Source: Deltaproteobacteria bacterium (lineage in GTDB: Bacteria > Myxococcota_A > Polyangia > HGW-17). From it: a DNA stretch of 64,000 nucleotides. Below the pieces are notes generated by a model. The model was not told where the DNA came from. It did not search any database and saw only the letters and a program-made list of their open reading frames with translations. The stretch spans positions 1 through 64,000 of the forward strand of contig JAFGWM010000081.1 of NCBI GenBank assembly GCA_016937155.1. Direction: 5' to 3'. The stretch's first letter is position 1. Each line of letters opens with the position of its first letter. Below, piece after piece: positions 48,366 through 57,602 of the stretch. A program made the translations under genes and the position numbers.

Positions 48366-49477
48366 CAGAAAAATTTAACACTGATACCTGCAGAAAAGTC
48401 AACACCGTAGGAAAAGGATCTCCCATACTCCTCCTCACGGTAAGTGCCACTGCTGTCAAGACCTGCAGCTGTATAATATTTACGCATAATCAGAAACTCG
48501 GAGCCTGATTGCAAAAACAATCTGATTCTAGAATTCAGTTCATACTGAAGCCGAATACCTAAAACTCCGGTAATGCCCAACTGACCTTTGGGAGAGAGAC
48601 TTTCAATCCATGGACTCAATGGTGTGATATTTGTTGTCATAAAATCAAGTGTAATCCCGGCATATGGCAACAGGGAAAAAATACCAGTGACAAACCTGTA
48701 AAACCATCGAAAAGTAAAAGGATGTCGCTTGACAGATATTTTCAGAAGATTGCCCTCATCGAAAATTGTTCCTGTAAAATCATAGGAAAACAGTAAACCT
48801 GAATTTTTTAAAAATCGACTATAAAAACCAATCGACAATGCTGGTACAAAATAGTTCTGAGAATTGTAGGAAAATACTTTCAGTCCCGAAAAAACACCAG
48901 TATCCCGATCTGATTCTGATGTTTTTTCAAAGTTAAAATTCATTTTTACAGATTTCATACCCGTGAATTTTTCAAGAAGTTCTGTTTTCCCAGAATTAAG
49001 CACTTTCAGTATCTGTTCAACAATAACTACTGAAATTTCCAGGTATTCATCCGGTGTTGAACCCTGAATTTCTCTTTTTAAATATCTGTTTTTTTTTGGT
49101 GTGGACGCATAAAGATGCAGTACTGCTTTAGGAGTTGTACTTATAAAGATTCCAGGATTACAAACTCCTTTGTTATTCTTAAAAAATATTTCAGCAGTTT
49201 TTTCCGGAGTATTTGCCTTTTCACTTTTTATCCATATTGCTTTTACCGGAATTTTTCCTGATTCAAAATATTCACTTATCCATTTAACAATTAAGGTATA
49301 ATCCTTTGGCTGTTCCCTGAGAGCTAAAACACACAGATACTTTCCAGAAGGTGGTTTTTTCTGTTCGATGACTGCTTCAGGAAAAACAGCGCTTATTATC
49401 CGGAGAAAAATTATCAGAAACAAAATACCTCCACCCATTGTTTGGAAAGAGAAAAACTGAGAATAGAAAATTTTCAC
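48365..49477 (-). CDS. Exported protein with beta-barrel-like C-terminus
   Basis: A protein of about 370 residues beginning with a hydrophobic signal segment. The first mature 140 residues look like a mixed alpha/beta soluble domain (ISVVIVEQILKVLNSG). From about 190 on, alternating strands such as FVPALSIGFYSRF and LFLQSGSEFLIMRKYY and the terminal phenylalanine (SAGISVKFF) suggest an outer-membrane barrel. The start is uncertain: GTG 49477, TTG 49480 or ATG 49438, none with a good Shine-Dalgarno. It is the first gene of the sigma/anti-sigma operon and may be the signal sensor or a target. Family not recognised. Confidence 0.7.
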   Translation of the reverse strand: MKIFYSQFFSFQTMGGGILFLIIFLRIISAVFPEAVIEQKKPPSGKYLCVLALREQPKDYTLIVKWISEYFESGKIPVKAIWIKSEKANTPEKTAEIFFKNNKGVCNPGIFISTTPKAVLHLYASTPKKNRYLKREIQGSTPDEYLEISVVIVEQILKVLNSGKTELLEKFTGMKSVKMNFNFEKTSESDRDTGVFSGLKVFSYNSQNYFVPALSIGFYSRFLKNSGLLFSYDFTGTIFDEGNLLKISVKRHPFTFRWFYRFVTGIFSLLPYAGITLDFMTTNITPLSPWIESLSPKGQLGITGVLGIRLQYELNSRIRLFLQSGSEFLIMRKYYTAAGLDSSGTYREEEYGRSFSYGVDFSAGISVKFF

Positions 49478-49504
49478 CAAACAGACAACAAGTTCTCATG
49501 CTTA

Positions 49505-49532
49505 TTGACAAGTCTTTGAAACTGTATAAATT
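49505..49532 (+). promoter_or_regulatory. Promoter directly before the macro-domain gene
   Basis: TTGACA (49505-49510), a 16-nt spacer and TAATT-like TAAATT (49527-49532). The expected start, about 49539-49541, coincides with the ATG at 49541, suggesting a leaderless mRNA. Confidence 0.5.
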
Positions 49533-49540
49533 AATGCCCC

Positions 49541-50068
49541 ATGAGCAACAGAACTCCATTTACCGTAGAATTACATTTTAAACATGGTTCACTTCTTGAT
49601 TTAAATGTGGATGCAATATGCTGCCCCACATCAAGTCAGGGATATATGTCTCAGGGTCCTGGACTTTTCATAAAAGAAAACTCAAATGAAAGTATTGAAG
49701 AGGAAATTCTTGATATTGCACCACTGGCCATTGGTAGTGCTGCTGTAACATCATCGGGAAATCTCACAAACACTAAATTACTTATCCATTGCCCCAACAG
49801 ACTTGAAGACAAGGCCAAGGCTAAAATAGAGCACATCAGACTCAGTGTTAGAGCTGCACTGGTGGCTGGACATCATAAAAAAGTTGAGACCATAGCAATC
49901 CCAGCCCCGGGAAAATGTGCAAAATCAATTACTATGAAAGAAATCGCAAGAGCGATGATTGACGAGATAAGAAACTACAAAGATACACCGCCCATGACAG
50001 TTTATCTTGTAGATCCTGATATTGAGATGATCAAATCCTGGGAAGGTTACGCTTTCCCCCAGAAATAA
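49541..50068 (+). CDS. Macro-domain-like protein
   Basis: A 175-residue soluble protein with the macro (ADP-ribose-binding) layout: first strand and loop GSLLDLNVDAICCPTS in place of the usual G-D-I-T...D-A-I-V-N-A-A-N, then IGSAAVTSSGNLTNTKLLIHCPN, then VETIAIPAPGKCAKSITMKEIARAMIDEI matching the IAFPAISTG-type loop. The catalytic Asn of the NAAN motif is replaced (CCPTS), so ADP-ribose hydrolysis is doubtful and binding may be altered. No Shine-Dalgarno precedes the ATG. It is divergent from the sigma operon, and its 3' end abuts the small lipoprotein gene. Confidence 0.75.
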   Translation: MSNRTPFTVELHFKHGSLLDLNVDAICCPTSSQGYMSQGPGLFIKENSNESIEEEILDIAPLAIGSAAVTSSGNLTNTKLLIHCPNRLEDKAKAKIEHIRLSVRAALVAGHHKKVETIAIPAPGKCAKSITMKEIARAMIDEIRNYKDTPPMTVYLVDPDIEMIKSWEGYAFPQK

Positions 50069-50070
50069 AA

Positions 50071-50271
50071 CTATTTATAAAAAGCAGTGCCTTTTTTCTT
50101 TTGCGGTTCGCCACTGGGTCCCATCACTGTGGGTACAACCGGAACTTCTCTTGGGTTTTCAACAACTTTTCTGGGTGGAGGAGTATTAACCGGTTCACTC
50201 TCACTGGATGCAACCTGAAAGCATCCGTATAAAAACATTAGTGATATACCTGAGACAATAAATTTTTTCAT
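50071..50271 (-). CDS. Small proline-rich lipoprotein
   Basis: A 66-residue lipoprotein with a clear signal and lipobox (FLYGC), then a short mature part rich in Pro, Val and Glu (NTPPPRKVVENPREVPVVP) with a basic end (KKKGTAFYK). No family recognised. It starts one nucleotide after the stop of the EnvC-like gene, so it is the last gene of ftsE-ftsX-envC. It could anchor or adapt the divisome hydrolase complex at the outer membrane; this is inference from position only. Confidence 0.75.
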   Translation of the reverse strand: MKKFIVSGISLMFLYGCFQVASSESEPVNTPPPRKVVENPREVPVVPTVMGPSGEPQKKKGTAFYK

Positions 50272-50272
50272 T

Positions 50273-51295
50273 TTAATTCAACCAGAGCCTGGCATTAAGA
50301 AATCTGGTTCCTTTCCTGATTTCGTAGTATACAGGAACATATGGTGCTCTTGCAAGTGGAGCTACTCTGGCTATGATATGCCCACGCTTCACTGCCTGTT
50401 TTTCCTTAACACTTATCTCATGAAGTTTTCCAATCAGCGAGAAATATCCATCCCTGTGTTCAATTACCACAACCTGACCATATCCGGAAACATGGCCGGT
50501 AAATTTAACAACACCATCTTCCGGTGAAAAAACTTTATCCCCCGGTCTGGCACTTATGAAAACTCCATTGGAAATACCTTTGTCCCGCATAAAAGCCCCA
50601 CTTACAGGCCGGAGCAAAACACCTCTTTTCAGACGGAAAGGATTATGCTTCTCAAAAACAGTTTTGTGAATTTTTCTGATTTCTGAGTGAATTTTCCATA
50701 TTACCGCATCATAATATTCCTTACCTATTTTCTCACGCTTTGTATGTGCAGTATCATAAGCAAACTTAAGTCTGGCCAGTTCCGACTCATTTTCATTGAG
50801 TCTCAGGCGCAGGTTTACAACCAGATTTTCAATCTGAACTATTGATTTTTCAAGTTGATGTTTCCTTTTCTCAAGGGACAGTACATCCGTTTTCAATGAC
50901 ATGAGTTCATTAATTTCTCTGAGGAGGATTTTTCTTAATCCATATCTTCCATCAGAAGGAACTGTAACTGTATCACCTGAAAAAAATGGTCTACCCCACG
51001 ATGACTGGTGTAATTTTGACAGAGCAGCAGTGAGTTTCTTTATTCTGGATTGTTTTTTTAAAATACTTCTTTCAAATCCTCGAATTCTTATCACTGTGGT
51101 GTCTTTGCGTTTAATAAGGGATGCTCTTTCAGCATTTGAAACTGAAATCGCCAGTGAAAGATTTTTATTTTCTTTCCATATTTCCAGATATTTCTTGATG
51201 GATTTCTGCTCAATTCTGATATTTTCAGTCAGAATTTTATACTTCCCGATGCTTCCGGTCATTACAAGGGATATTATGAGAAATAAATCAATCAT
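50273..51295 (-). CDS. EnvC-like murein hydrolase activator (degenerate LytM)
   Basis: A 340-residue exported protein: signal peptide MIDLFLIISLVMTGSIG, a long coiled coil (about 25-215) and a C-terminal LytM/M23 domain (about 240-335). The zinc ligands are lost: the usual H-x-G-x-D region reads SNGVFISARPGD and the usual Y-G-H-L reads FSLIGKLHE. This matches EnvC-type activators that bind FtsX and switch on amidases instead of cutting themselves. ATG 51295 is chosen, 30 nt after ftsX; the frame extends upstream into ftsX, but those starts would precede the signal peptide. Confidence 0.87.
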   Translation of the reverse strand: MIDLFLIISLVMTGSIGKYKILTENIRIEQKSIKKYLEIWKENKNLSLAISVSNAERASLIKRKDTTVIRIRGFERSILKKQSRIKKLTAALSKLHQSSWGRPFFSGDTVTVPSDGRYGLRKILLREINELMSLKTDVLSLEKRKHQLEKSIVQIENLVVNLRLRLNENESELARLKFAYDTAHTKREKIGKEYYDAVIWKIHSEIRKIHKTVFEKHNPFRLKRGVLLRPVSGAFMRDKGISNGVFISARPGDKVFSPEDGVVKFTGHVSGYGQVVVIEHRDGYFSLIGKLHEISVKEKQAVKRGHIIARVAPLARAPYVPVYYEIRKGTRFLNARLWLN

Positions 51296-51324
51296 TTTAA
51301 ACAGATTCCAATATTTTTTTCCGT

Positions 51325-52221
51325 TCAGGTTCTTACAGAAGACAGAGCTAGTTTTCCGCTGATCATTCCTGTCACAGCGCCCAGAAGACAGACCCACATG
51401 AGATACTGAAGTGAAAAATAATCCTCAATTGAAACAAGCATTATAGATTCACCAATTATTCTTGAAAGAGCATCCATCCCCATATACCCACCTAAAGCCA
51501 GTAATCCGGTTGAAATAAGACTCCCTGCCAGACCTAATATAATTCCTTCTATAACAACAGGGGCTCCCACAAAAGTTCCTGAAGCACCCAGTAACTGAAT
51601 AATCTTCATTTCTCCTGATCTGTTTTCTACACTTAATCTGGTGGTCACCATTATTACATATCCTGAAGTAATAAGAACCAGAAGAAGGAGAAGAAGACCG
51701 ATAAGATATGCTATATCCAGCACACCACCGATTTTTCTGTTCCATGTATGAACATCTCTTACATCAATAATCCCAGGAACAATCCCCTTGGTTTTTCTAA
51801 TTTTTTCAACAGTGGAACCAACAGTTTCAATATCACCCTGAATAACGACTTCTATACTGACAGGAAAAAACTCATTCTCCACAGATTTGATAAGTGAAGC
51901 GTCTCCCTCAAGACTCTGTATCAAACGCTTACGGGAAAGTTCCCTGGTTATTACTCTGGTTTTTCTGACTCCATCAAATTCTCTCAACTTTTCCCTGATG
52001 GATTCAACACCTGCTGTGGTGGTGCTGTCTGACATATAAACAGCAACCATGGCACCACTTCCCCATTTTTCACTTGCAGTTTTCATCACGTGAGCCAACA
52101 GTGTAACCCCACCTGCCAGAGTCAATGCCAGTGTTATACTTCCCAGAGTAAAAAAATGGCTTAAAGGTCTTTTCCTGAACTCACTTAACGCCTGAATAAA
52201 ATAGTAAAACAAGTTTTTCAT
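51325..52221 (-). CDS. ftsX: Cell division protein FtsX
   Basis: A 298-residue membrane protein with the FtsX arrangement: helix at about 22-45, an extracytoplasmic loop of about 120 residues (MVAVYMSDSTTTAGVESI, typical of the FtsX ECD start), then three helices (about 168-190, 220-240 and 262-285). With FtsE it transmits an ATP-dependent signal across the membrane to EnvC. It overlaps ftsE by 4 nt (ATGA). Confidence 0.94.
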   Translation of the reverse strand: MKNLFYYFIQALSEFRKRPLSHFFTLGSITLALTLAGGVTLLAHVMKTASEKWGSGAMVAVYMSDSTTTAGVESIREKLREFDGVRKTRVITRELSRKRLIQSLEGDASLIKSVENEFFPVSIEVVIQGDIETVGSTVEKIRKTKGIVPGIIDVRDVHTWNRKIGGVLDIAYLIGLLLLLLVLITSGYVIMVTTRLSVENRSGEMKIIQLLGASGTFVGAPVVIEGIILGLAGSLISTGLLALGGYMGMDALSRIIGESIMLVSIEDYFSLQYLMWVCLLGAVTGMISGKLALSSVRT

Positions 52222-52913
52222 AACCAGCAGTCCGTAGTATCTATTTCATTTCTTGATAATTTTACTTTTTTATCTTTTATTTCATATATATATGGATCAG
52301 GATATTTTGAGAGTTCAGACAAATCATGGGTTGCCCAAAGTACTGTCAAATCTTCAGTCTCATTAATGTTACATAAAAAATCTGTAAGTTTCCCTCTACT
52401 TTTGGAATCAAGTCCGTTTAACGGCTCGTCTAACAGAAGTACTGATGGAGAAAATGCTATAGCCCTTGCAATACTTACATAGCGTCTTTCGCCTCCACTC
52501 AGAACTCCACAACTCACAAATGCCTTTTCCTCCAGATCAAACTTTTCCAGAAGTTCATAAACTCTCTCCCTGAGTTTGGCTCCATGAATGCCATTTATTC
52601 TGAGAGGAAGCGCAATATTCTCAATAACAGTTCGCTCATCAATAAGTTTCCCTTCCTGATAAACCATTGAAACACTTCTAAAAAGTCTCTTCTTACTTGC
52701 GGATCTCAGTCGGGAAACATCCTTTCCGGCAATTTTAACGGTGCCAGCATCCGGTATAATCTCACCCCTTATCAGTTTAAGAAGAGTTGTTTTTCCTGAA
52801 CCGGATAACCCCGTAACTATGTTTATTGTTTTGGGATTAATTGTTAAGGATACTCTTTCAAACAATACTGTTTTTTCGGAAAATTTCTTATGAATATTTT
52901 CAAGCACTATCAT
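52218..52913 (-). CDS. ftsE: Cell division ATP-binding protein FtsE
   Basis: A 231-residue ABC ATPase. Walker A GLSGSGKTT, Q-loop region MVYQEGKLIDERTVIENI (the FtsE-like KL-DRTV pattern), signature LSGGERRYVSIARAI, Walker B VLLLDEPLNGLD and the switch His in WATHD are present. GLSGSGKTT and LLLDEPLNGLD differ slightly from the usual FtsE GxSGAGKST and DEPTGNLD, but the coupled ftsX and envC genes settle identity. ATG 52913 has AGGA 8 nt upstream. Confidence 0.93.
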   Translation of the reverse strand: MIVLENIHKKFSEKTVLFERVSLTINPKTINIVTGLSGSGKTTLLKLIRGEIIPDAGTVKIAGKDVSRLRSASKKRLFRSVSMVYQEGKLIDERTVIENIALPLRINGIHGAKLRERVYELLEKFDLEEKAFVSCGVLSGGERRYVSIARAIAFSPSVLLLDEPLNGLDSKSRGKLTDFLCNINETEDLTVLWATHDLSELSKYPDPYIYEIKDKKVKLSRNEIDTTDCWL

Positions 52914-53139
52914 GAACTGATTCCTAACATGCTTTGTTTTTAATCTCAAAATTTTGAATATTTCCGAACCGGCAAAAGATGAGTTGAAAAACCGGATATG
53001 GATTTAAATAACCAGATACGGTTAATTTCAAGAAATAACTGAAAATTCCTGATTTATAACATCTTGTTTATATTAAAATTTTACCCACAAGGATCTTGGC
53101 ATATGGATTGCTGATTACTCAATACAAGGAGGTTTTGTT

Positions 53140-54690
53140 ATGAAATTTTTTATACTATTATCACTTCTCTTTCATGGATGCATTTCATCCCCAAAAATCA
53201 GCGAGCAGTATCTCCACATCGTGGATTATGAATCGGTAATATCACCTGAAGGATTCTTCACAATGGTTTTGGATTCACCCCCCGGAAAAACTCAGCAAGG
53301 AATTTATCTTTTTGAATCATTATTTTCAGGGGAGTGTAATCCTCTGTGTCCTGGTATATGTCATAACGGCAAATGCATGACGTCTATAGTGGATGAAAAT
53401 TATCTTGAAGATGCATCAGATGGTGTTTTATCCAAATCAAGAGAATCAAAATCCATTTCTATTGCCATTACAGTTGAAGATAATCAGTTAAAACTTAAAA
53501 TTCCTGATAAATCATTCAAACCAAATACAATATATGAACTGCTCATTACTCCTGGTCTGAAAAATATTAATGGATTTCCAATTGTTTCTCCTCTTGAAGA
53601 AAAAAAACCATTTGTAATTCTGTTTGAAACAACCTCTTCATCCTTTGAAGCGGCTCCCCTTAAAATTATTTGGCCACAAAATTATCAGAAGGAAACTCCA
53701 CAGAATCTTGGCTGGATTCTGGTTGAAACTGATGAAGATATTCACTCAAGTGCGAATGCAGGAGATTTTTATCTTGAAAGCTCTGAAGGTCGAATAATTG
53801 AACTTGTTCCGGAGCAAAAATCCCGTCAATGCACATCATGGTGTAAACTATTCTGGGTTGGTGATTTCCTTGATTCTAAAACTGAATATGCACTAATGGC
53901 CAGAGAAAACACTTTTGTACCTTCAGGAAAAATAATTCCATCATGGAAACCACTGGCACACTTTACAACAGGGGATCTTCAGTGGAGCTGGTCTCCTGAA
54001 TTTTCTGAAATTCAAACACAAGCGGTTACAGGATGTATGCATCTGAACGGAAAAATTTCAGGTGAGGCCCTTTTATGGATCGATAACATGAAAGGAATGA
54101 TGCTTCCATCATCACTTTTCAGGGACAGTATTTTTGAACTTGCTGCACCGGAAAGTGGATTATGGCGGATAAACTGGCTTTCAGCAGGAGGTGAATCAGG
54201 AATTATTGATACTGTAGAAGTTCAGTCTTCAGAATACTTCAAAAAGAGTGTTGCTATTACAGGAATCTATCCCAATGCCATTGGTCCGGAACCAGCCAAT
54301 GAATTTATTATCATTGAGAATGTAAGTTCATCCATAGTTAATCTGGAAAACTGGCGCATAACAGATTCTCTTGAGAAAACAGGAGATCTTCTGCCTGATT
54401 ACAGTCTTCTTCCTGGAGACGAAATTTATATCACAGGTGATGGATTTGACCTTGAGTCTGCCGATGGAGAATTAATAGGGAGTAATGCCACAATAATTTC
54501 AGTCAGAGGAACTCTTCTTTCCAGTGGAATGACTAATACCGGAGAAACTGTATATCTCTTTAATGATGAAGATCAAATTGTCAGCCGTTACGGTGGATGG
54601 ATAGATGCCAGTGAAAAACCCGGTATTGAGATTCAAAGAATTTTTCCGGATGGTTGTGACGTAAAATACAACTGGAAGATCCTTGAATAA
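53140..54690 (+). CDS. Surface lipoprotein with C-terminal lamin-tail domain
   Basis: A 516-residue lipoprotein (LFHGC). The first part resembles Ig-like strands of myxobacterial surface proteins (KSFKPNTIYELLITPGLKNIN, a Big_5-like pattern) and contains a compact Cys cluster CNPLCPGICHNGKC. The C-terminal about 130 residues form a lamin-tail (LTD) domain: NEFIIIENVSSSIVNLENWRITD and DEIYITGDG. LTDs often target proteins to the cell surface or to DNA/nucleases. A strong AAGGAGG lies 7 nt before the ATG. It converges with trxB. Confidence 0.87.
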   Translation: MKFFILLSLLFHGCISSPKISEQYLHIVDYESVISPEGFFTMVLDSPPGKTQQGIYLFESLFSGECNPLCPGICHNGKCMTSIVDENYLEDASDGVLSKSRESKSISIAITVEDNQLKLKIPDKSFKPNTIYELLITPGLKNINGFPIVSPLEEKKPFVILFETTSSSFEAAPLKIIWPQNYQKETPQNLGWILVETDEDIHSSANAGDFYLESSEGRIIELVPEQKSRQCTSWCKLFWVGDFLDSKTEYALMARENTFVPSGKIIPSWKPLAHFTTGDLQWSWSPEFSEIQTQAVTGCMHLNGKISGEALLWIDNMKGMMLPSSLFRDSIFELAAPESGLWRINWLSAGGESGIIDTVEVQSSEYFKKSVAITGIYPNAIGPEPANEFIIIENVSSSIVNLENWRITDSLEKTGDLLPDYSLLPGDEIYITGDGFDLESADGELIGSNATIISVRGTLLSSGMTNTGETVYLFNDEDQIVSRYGGWIDASEKPGIEIQRIFPDGCDVKYNWKILE

Positions 54691-54726
54691 ATTCATTCTT
54701 CAATGCGGATTGTCATGATTCTTTCA

Positions 54727-55716
54727 TCAGGCATAATTTTCAATAAGCCACTTTTCAGCATCAAGAGCAGCTTTACAACCGCTTGCAGCAGCTGTTATTG
54801 CCTGTTTATATCTTGGATCCATAACATCTCCGGCAGCAAATACACCATTCATATTTGTGATGGAAGTGGCACCTTCAGTGCTGATAAACCCCATTTTGTC
54901 CAACTTAATCTGATCAGAAAATCTTCCGGTGTTTGGATCATGACCAATAGCCACGAAGAAACCTGTTGCACTGATTTCGGTTTTCTCACCGGTTTTTACA
55001 TTTCTTACTATAACACCTGTGAGACCTTCCTTATCAGGTTCTCCAATAAGATCATCAACTACACTATCCCAGATTACGGATATTTTAGGATTTTCCAGAG
55101 CCCTTTTAGCCATAATTCGGGAAGCCCTGAATTCATTTCTGCGATGAATAATTTTAACGGTTTCAGCGTGCTTGGTAAGGAAAAGTGCATCTTCAAGTGC
55201 ACTGTCTCCGCCACCAACAACTACAACTTCCTGTCCCCGGTAGAAAAACCCGTCGCAAACAGCACATGCACTTACACCATAACCCTTAAGCTTGGTTTCG
55301 TTTTCAAGACCAAGATATCTTGCACTAGCACCTGTTGCAAGAATTACAGCCCTGGCTCGGATTTCCCTTTTATCTTCAAGAGTGAGAACTTTCTCACTTC
55401 CGGTAAGATCAAACTTTACGACTTCACTGGAGATTATTCTTGTGCCAAACCTGATGGACTGTTCTCTTATATCATTAATCAGTTCAGGACCCTTAACTGC
55501 TTCAGGATAACCAGGGAAATTTTCAACATCGGTTGTATCCATAAGTTGACCTCCACTTGGGAAACCTTCAATGAGGAGGGGTTCAAGATTTGCTCTGGAT
55601 GCATAAATTGCAGCAGTAAGTCCAGCAGGCCCACTACCGACAATAACTATATTTTCAAGTTCTTTTACTTCAACATCACCATCACTGGTGCTCATGGATA
55701 TGGAAAAATCACTCAT
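54727..55716 (-). CDS. trxB: Thioredoxin reductase TrxB
   Basis: A 329-residue FAD/NADPH flavoenzyme that keeps thioredoxin reduced. The FAD motif GSGPAG (27-32), the redox-active pair Cys151/Cys154 in ACAVCDG, the NADPH motif GGGDSALEDALFL and the C-terminal FAD motif FAAGDVMDPRYKQ are all intact. About 18 residues precede the Rossmann strand, slightly longer than usual. AAGGAG lies 6 nt before the ATG. It is monocistronic here. Confidence 0.96.
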   Translation of the reverse strand: MSDFSISMSTSDGDVEVKELENIVIVGSGPAGLTAAIYASRANLEPLLIEGFPSGGQLMDTTDVENFPGYPEAVKGPELINDIREQSIRFGTRIISSEVVKFDLTGSEKVLTLEDKREIRARAVILATGASARYLGLENETKLKGYGVSACAVCDGFFYRGQEVVVVGGGDSALEDALFLTKHAETVKIIHRRNEFRASRIMAKRALENPKISVIWDSVVDDLIGEPDKEGLTGVIVRNVKTGEKTEISATGFFVAIGHDPNTGRFSDQIKLDKMGFISTEGATSITNMNGVFAAGDVMDPRYKQAITAAASGCKAALDAEKWLIENYA

Positions 55717-55838
55717 TTCAGTCTCCTTGGTAATACTGTTTTTGTAAAATCAATATTAAGCAGATTAAATAAAAAGTATCCGCCCACAGTTATATGGTTA
55801 CGCTCAAGTGGTTTGTCAAGGGAAGCGGGGGGCCAATA

Positions 55839-56174
55839 ATGAAATTTATTTTCATGTTATTTATTTCACTTGTTTCATGTTCTTCATATACTAAGTACTG
55901 TAATTTCAATACTTCAGATGATGCTGTACTTTTTATGCAACTGGAAGAGTTTGACCAAAAAATTATCACTCTTAGAAGAAAAATTTATGGCAAATGCCAT
56001 AAAAAAGAACAGGTTTCCCTTTTCAGGAAATTAAAGGAAATAAAAATCATGTGTATTTCTGAACTCCAGAAAATCCCTTCTTCCAACAGTGTAATCAAAA
56101 CAGTGACAGAAGAAATTATTGAACTGCTCAACACCCCGGTGAATTGCAGGGAAAAAATTATTTGTACTCTTTGA
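55839..56174 (+). CDS. Small lipoprotein of unknown function
   Basis: A 111-residue lipoprotein (lipobox SLVSC). The mature part is helical and contains five further Cys residues (for example YCNF, GKCHK, IMCI, NCRE, IICTL), suggesting disulfides. I do not recognise the family. The frame extends back to 55794, but the signal peptide begins at 55839; the Shine-Dalgarno is a G-rich stretch of poor match. It is 57 nt before the HEAT-repeat lipoprotein on the same strand, and the two may be co-transcribed. Confidence 0.7.
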   Translation: MKFIFMLFISLVSCSSYTKYCNFNTSDDAVLFMQLEEFDQKIITLRRKIYGKCHKKEQVSLFRKLKEIKIMCISELQKIPSSNSVIKTVTEEIIELLNTPVNCREKIICTL

Positions 56175-56231
56175 AAAAAAAATACATATTTTTACCGGCG
56201 ATAATGCCACTAAAGATATCAGGGTGATGTC

Positions 56232-57221
56232 ATGAAATATATAATACTGATAATAGTTACTGTTACCTGTTCACTGCCAGCATGTAAAAAAGAAACTGAA
56301 CATGCAGAAAAAACACAGAAAAATAAAAAAATAAAAAAACGTTCAACTTCAAAATTTCAAAAAAACGGAAAACTTATCAAAAACAGCAAAATTCAAACTG
56401 ATATCAAGAATGCTCCCAAAGAAGATTTTTCAAAAATGACCACTGATGAACTTTTTGAAATTCTAAAATCCTCCAGAGTAACCGACCTCAAAAAAATATA
56501 TTCAGAACTTTTAAAAAGGAAAGATGGCATTATTGAAAAAGCAATGTCACGAACACAAAGTGCAAATAACTTCGAACGATTAAACGCCGTTAAACTTCTG
56601 GGACACGCAAATTTAAAAAGTCCAAAGATAGCATCTCATCTGGCTAAATTGATGCTTAAAGAGCAGAGATTCCAGATCCGTGTTATGATTGTGGATTCTA
56701 TTGCACTCAATGGACTTTATGATGCCTCAACTGTCAATGCATTCAAAACCGGTTTGTCTGATTCTGTTCCACTTGTAAAATGGCAGACCGTGAAAAGCAT
56801 CGGCACTTTTGGGACAAAAGCCATAGAATTTAAAAATCTGATAATTCCCCTGCTAAAAGATGAAAAATACTGGATGCGGCATGCCAGTGCACTCTCCTTA
56901 TGGAAAATCTCCCCCGGTGAAAAAATAGGAGCCACTGCTCTGGCTCAGGAATCCGGTGCGAAAGGACGAAAGGAAATGATGGCCCTTGTTAAAGCTCTGG
57001 GGCAGATCAAAAACCACCCTGAAATTGTTGTTCCTGCACTTGTTAAACTTTTAAATTCAAAAAACAAATCAATTGCACGTACTGCTGCCATAAGTCTTGG
57101 CAATCTGGGAAAAGGAGCATCAGGAGCTATAAAATCACTGGAAGCAGCAACAAAATCTAAGGACTACAGCATCTCAAAACATGCCTCGGATGCTATCAAA
57201 AAGATAAAGGAATCACAATAA
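56232..57221 (+). CDS. Lipoprotein with HEAT repeats
   Basis: A 329-residue lipoprotein (LPAC). After a basic, Lys-rich stretch of about 50 residues comes a run of HEAT-like helical repeats from about 75 to the end, each with the pattern of a proline or aspartate turn and conserved Ala/Leu positions (VNAFKTGLSDSVPLVKWQTV, KNKSIARTAAISLGNLGKGA). Such repeats bind proteins, and no catalytic motif is visible. GGGTG lies just before the ATG. Its stop is 2 nt from the stop of the convergent membrane-protein gene. Confidence 0.83.
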   Translation: MKYIILIIVTVTCSLPACKKETEHAEKTQKNKKIKKRSTSKFQKNGKLIKNSKIQTDIKNAPKEDFSKMTTDELFEILKSSRVTDLKKIYSELLKRKDGIIEKAMSRTQSANNFERLNAVKLLGHANLKSPKIASHLAKLMLKEQRFQIRVMIVDSIALNGLYDASTVNAFKTGLSDSVPLVKWQTVKSIGTFGTKAIEFKNLIIPLLKDEKYWMRHASALSLWKISPGEKIGATALAQESGAKGRKEMMALVKALGQIKNHPEIVVPALVKLLNSKNKSIARTAAISLGNLGKGASGAIKSLEAATKSKDYSISKHASDAIKKIKESQ

Positions 57222-57223
57222 AA

Positions 57224-57589
57224 TCAACTCTTCCTTAATTTAATATCAACTTTTCCCAGTCTGTAATCTATCTCATTCGAAATGCCGTACCACCTCTGAA
57301 CACCGTTTTCCAGATGAAAGTAATGAATGAGATAGGCACTTTCAAGGACCAGAAGAATCAGTGACAGTGCAGTTCCTGTGAAAGTCCTTATAACCATTGA
57401 AAAACCCAGGGCAAGCATAAGAAAAAGAGCAATAAAAAGAGTCACAATCAGATGTATAAATCGTTCATGCTGCATATATCCAATCTGATTTTCATGATAA
57501 TTCCTGAGTTCAATCAGTTCTTCAACTGATAAATCCCCGGACAGCTTTTCATTCATAAACTTTTCATGTCTATTAAGATATTTCCACAC
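57224..57589 (-). CDS. Small two-helix membrane protein
   Basis: A protein of up to 121 residues with two membrane helices (about 46-68 and 72-92) and charged ends. No family recognised. The start is uncertain: GTG 57589 with a weak GGAA, or ATG 57556 (110 residues). It begins 13 nt after the Ser/Thr kinase gene and is probably the last gene of that operon. Confidence 0.7.
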   Translation of the reverse strand: MWKYLNRHEKFMNEKLSGDLSVEELIELRNYHENQIGYMQHERFIHLIVTLFIALFLMLALGFSMVIRTFTGTALSLILLVLESAYLIHYFHLENGVQRWYGISNEIDYRLGKVDIKLRKS

Positions 57590-57602
57590 TGCTTATTTTC
57601 CG

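Noticed and set aside
54703-55839. 378-codon plus-strand frame antisense to trxB
   Set aside because: trxB on the other strand has every family motif; the antisense product is Cys/Ser/Phe-rich without a recognisable domain and is a codon-bias shadow.
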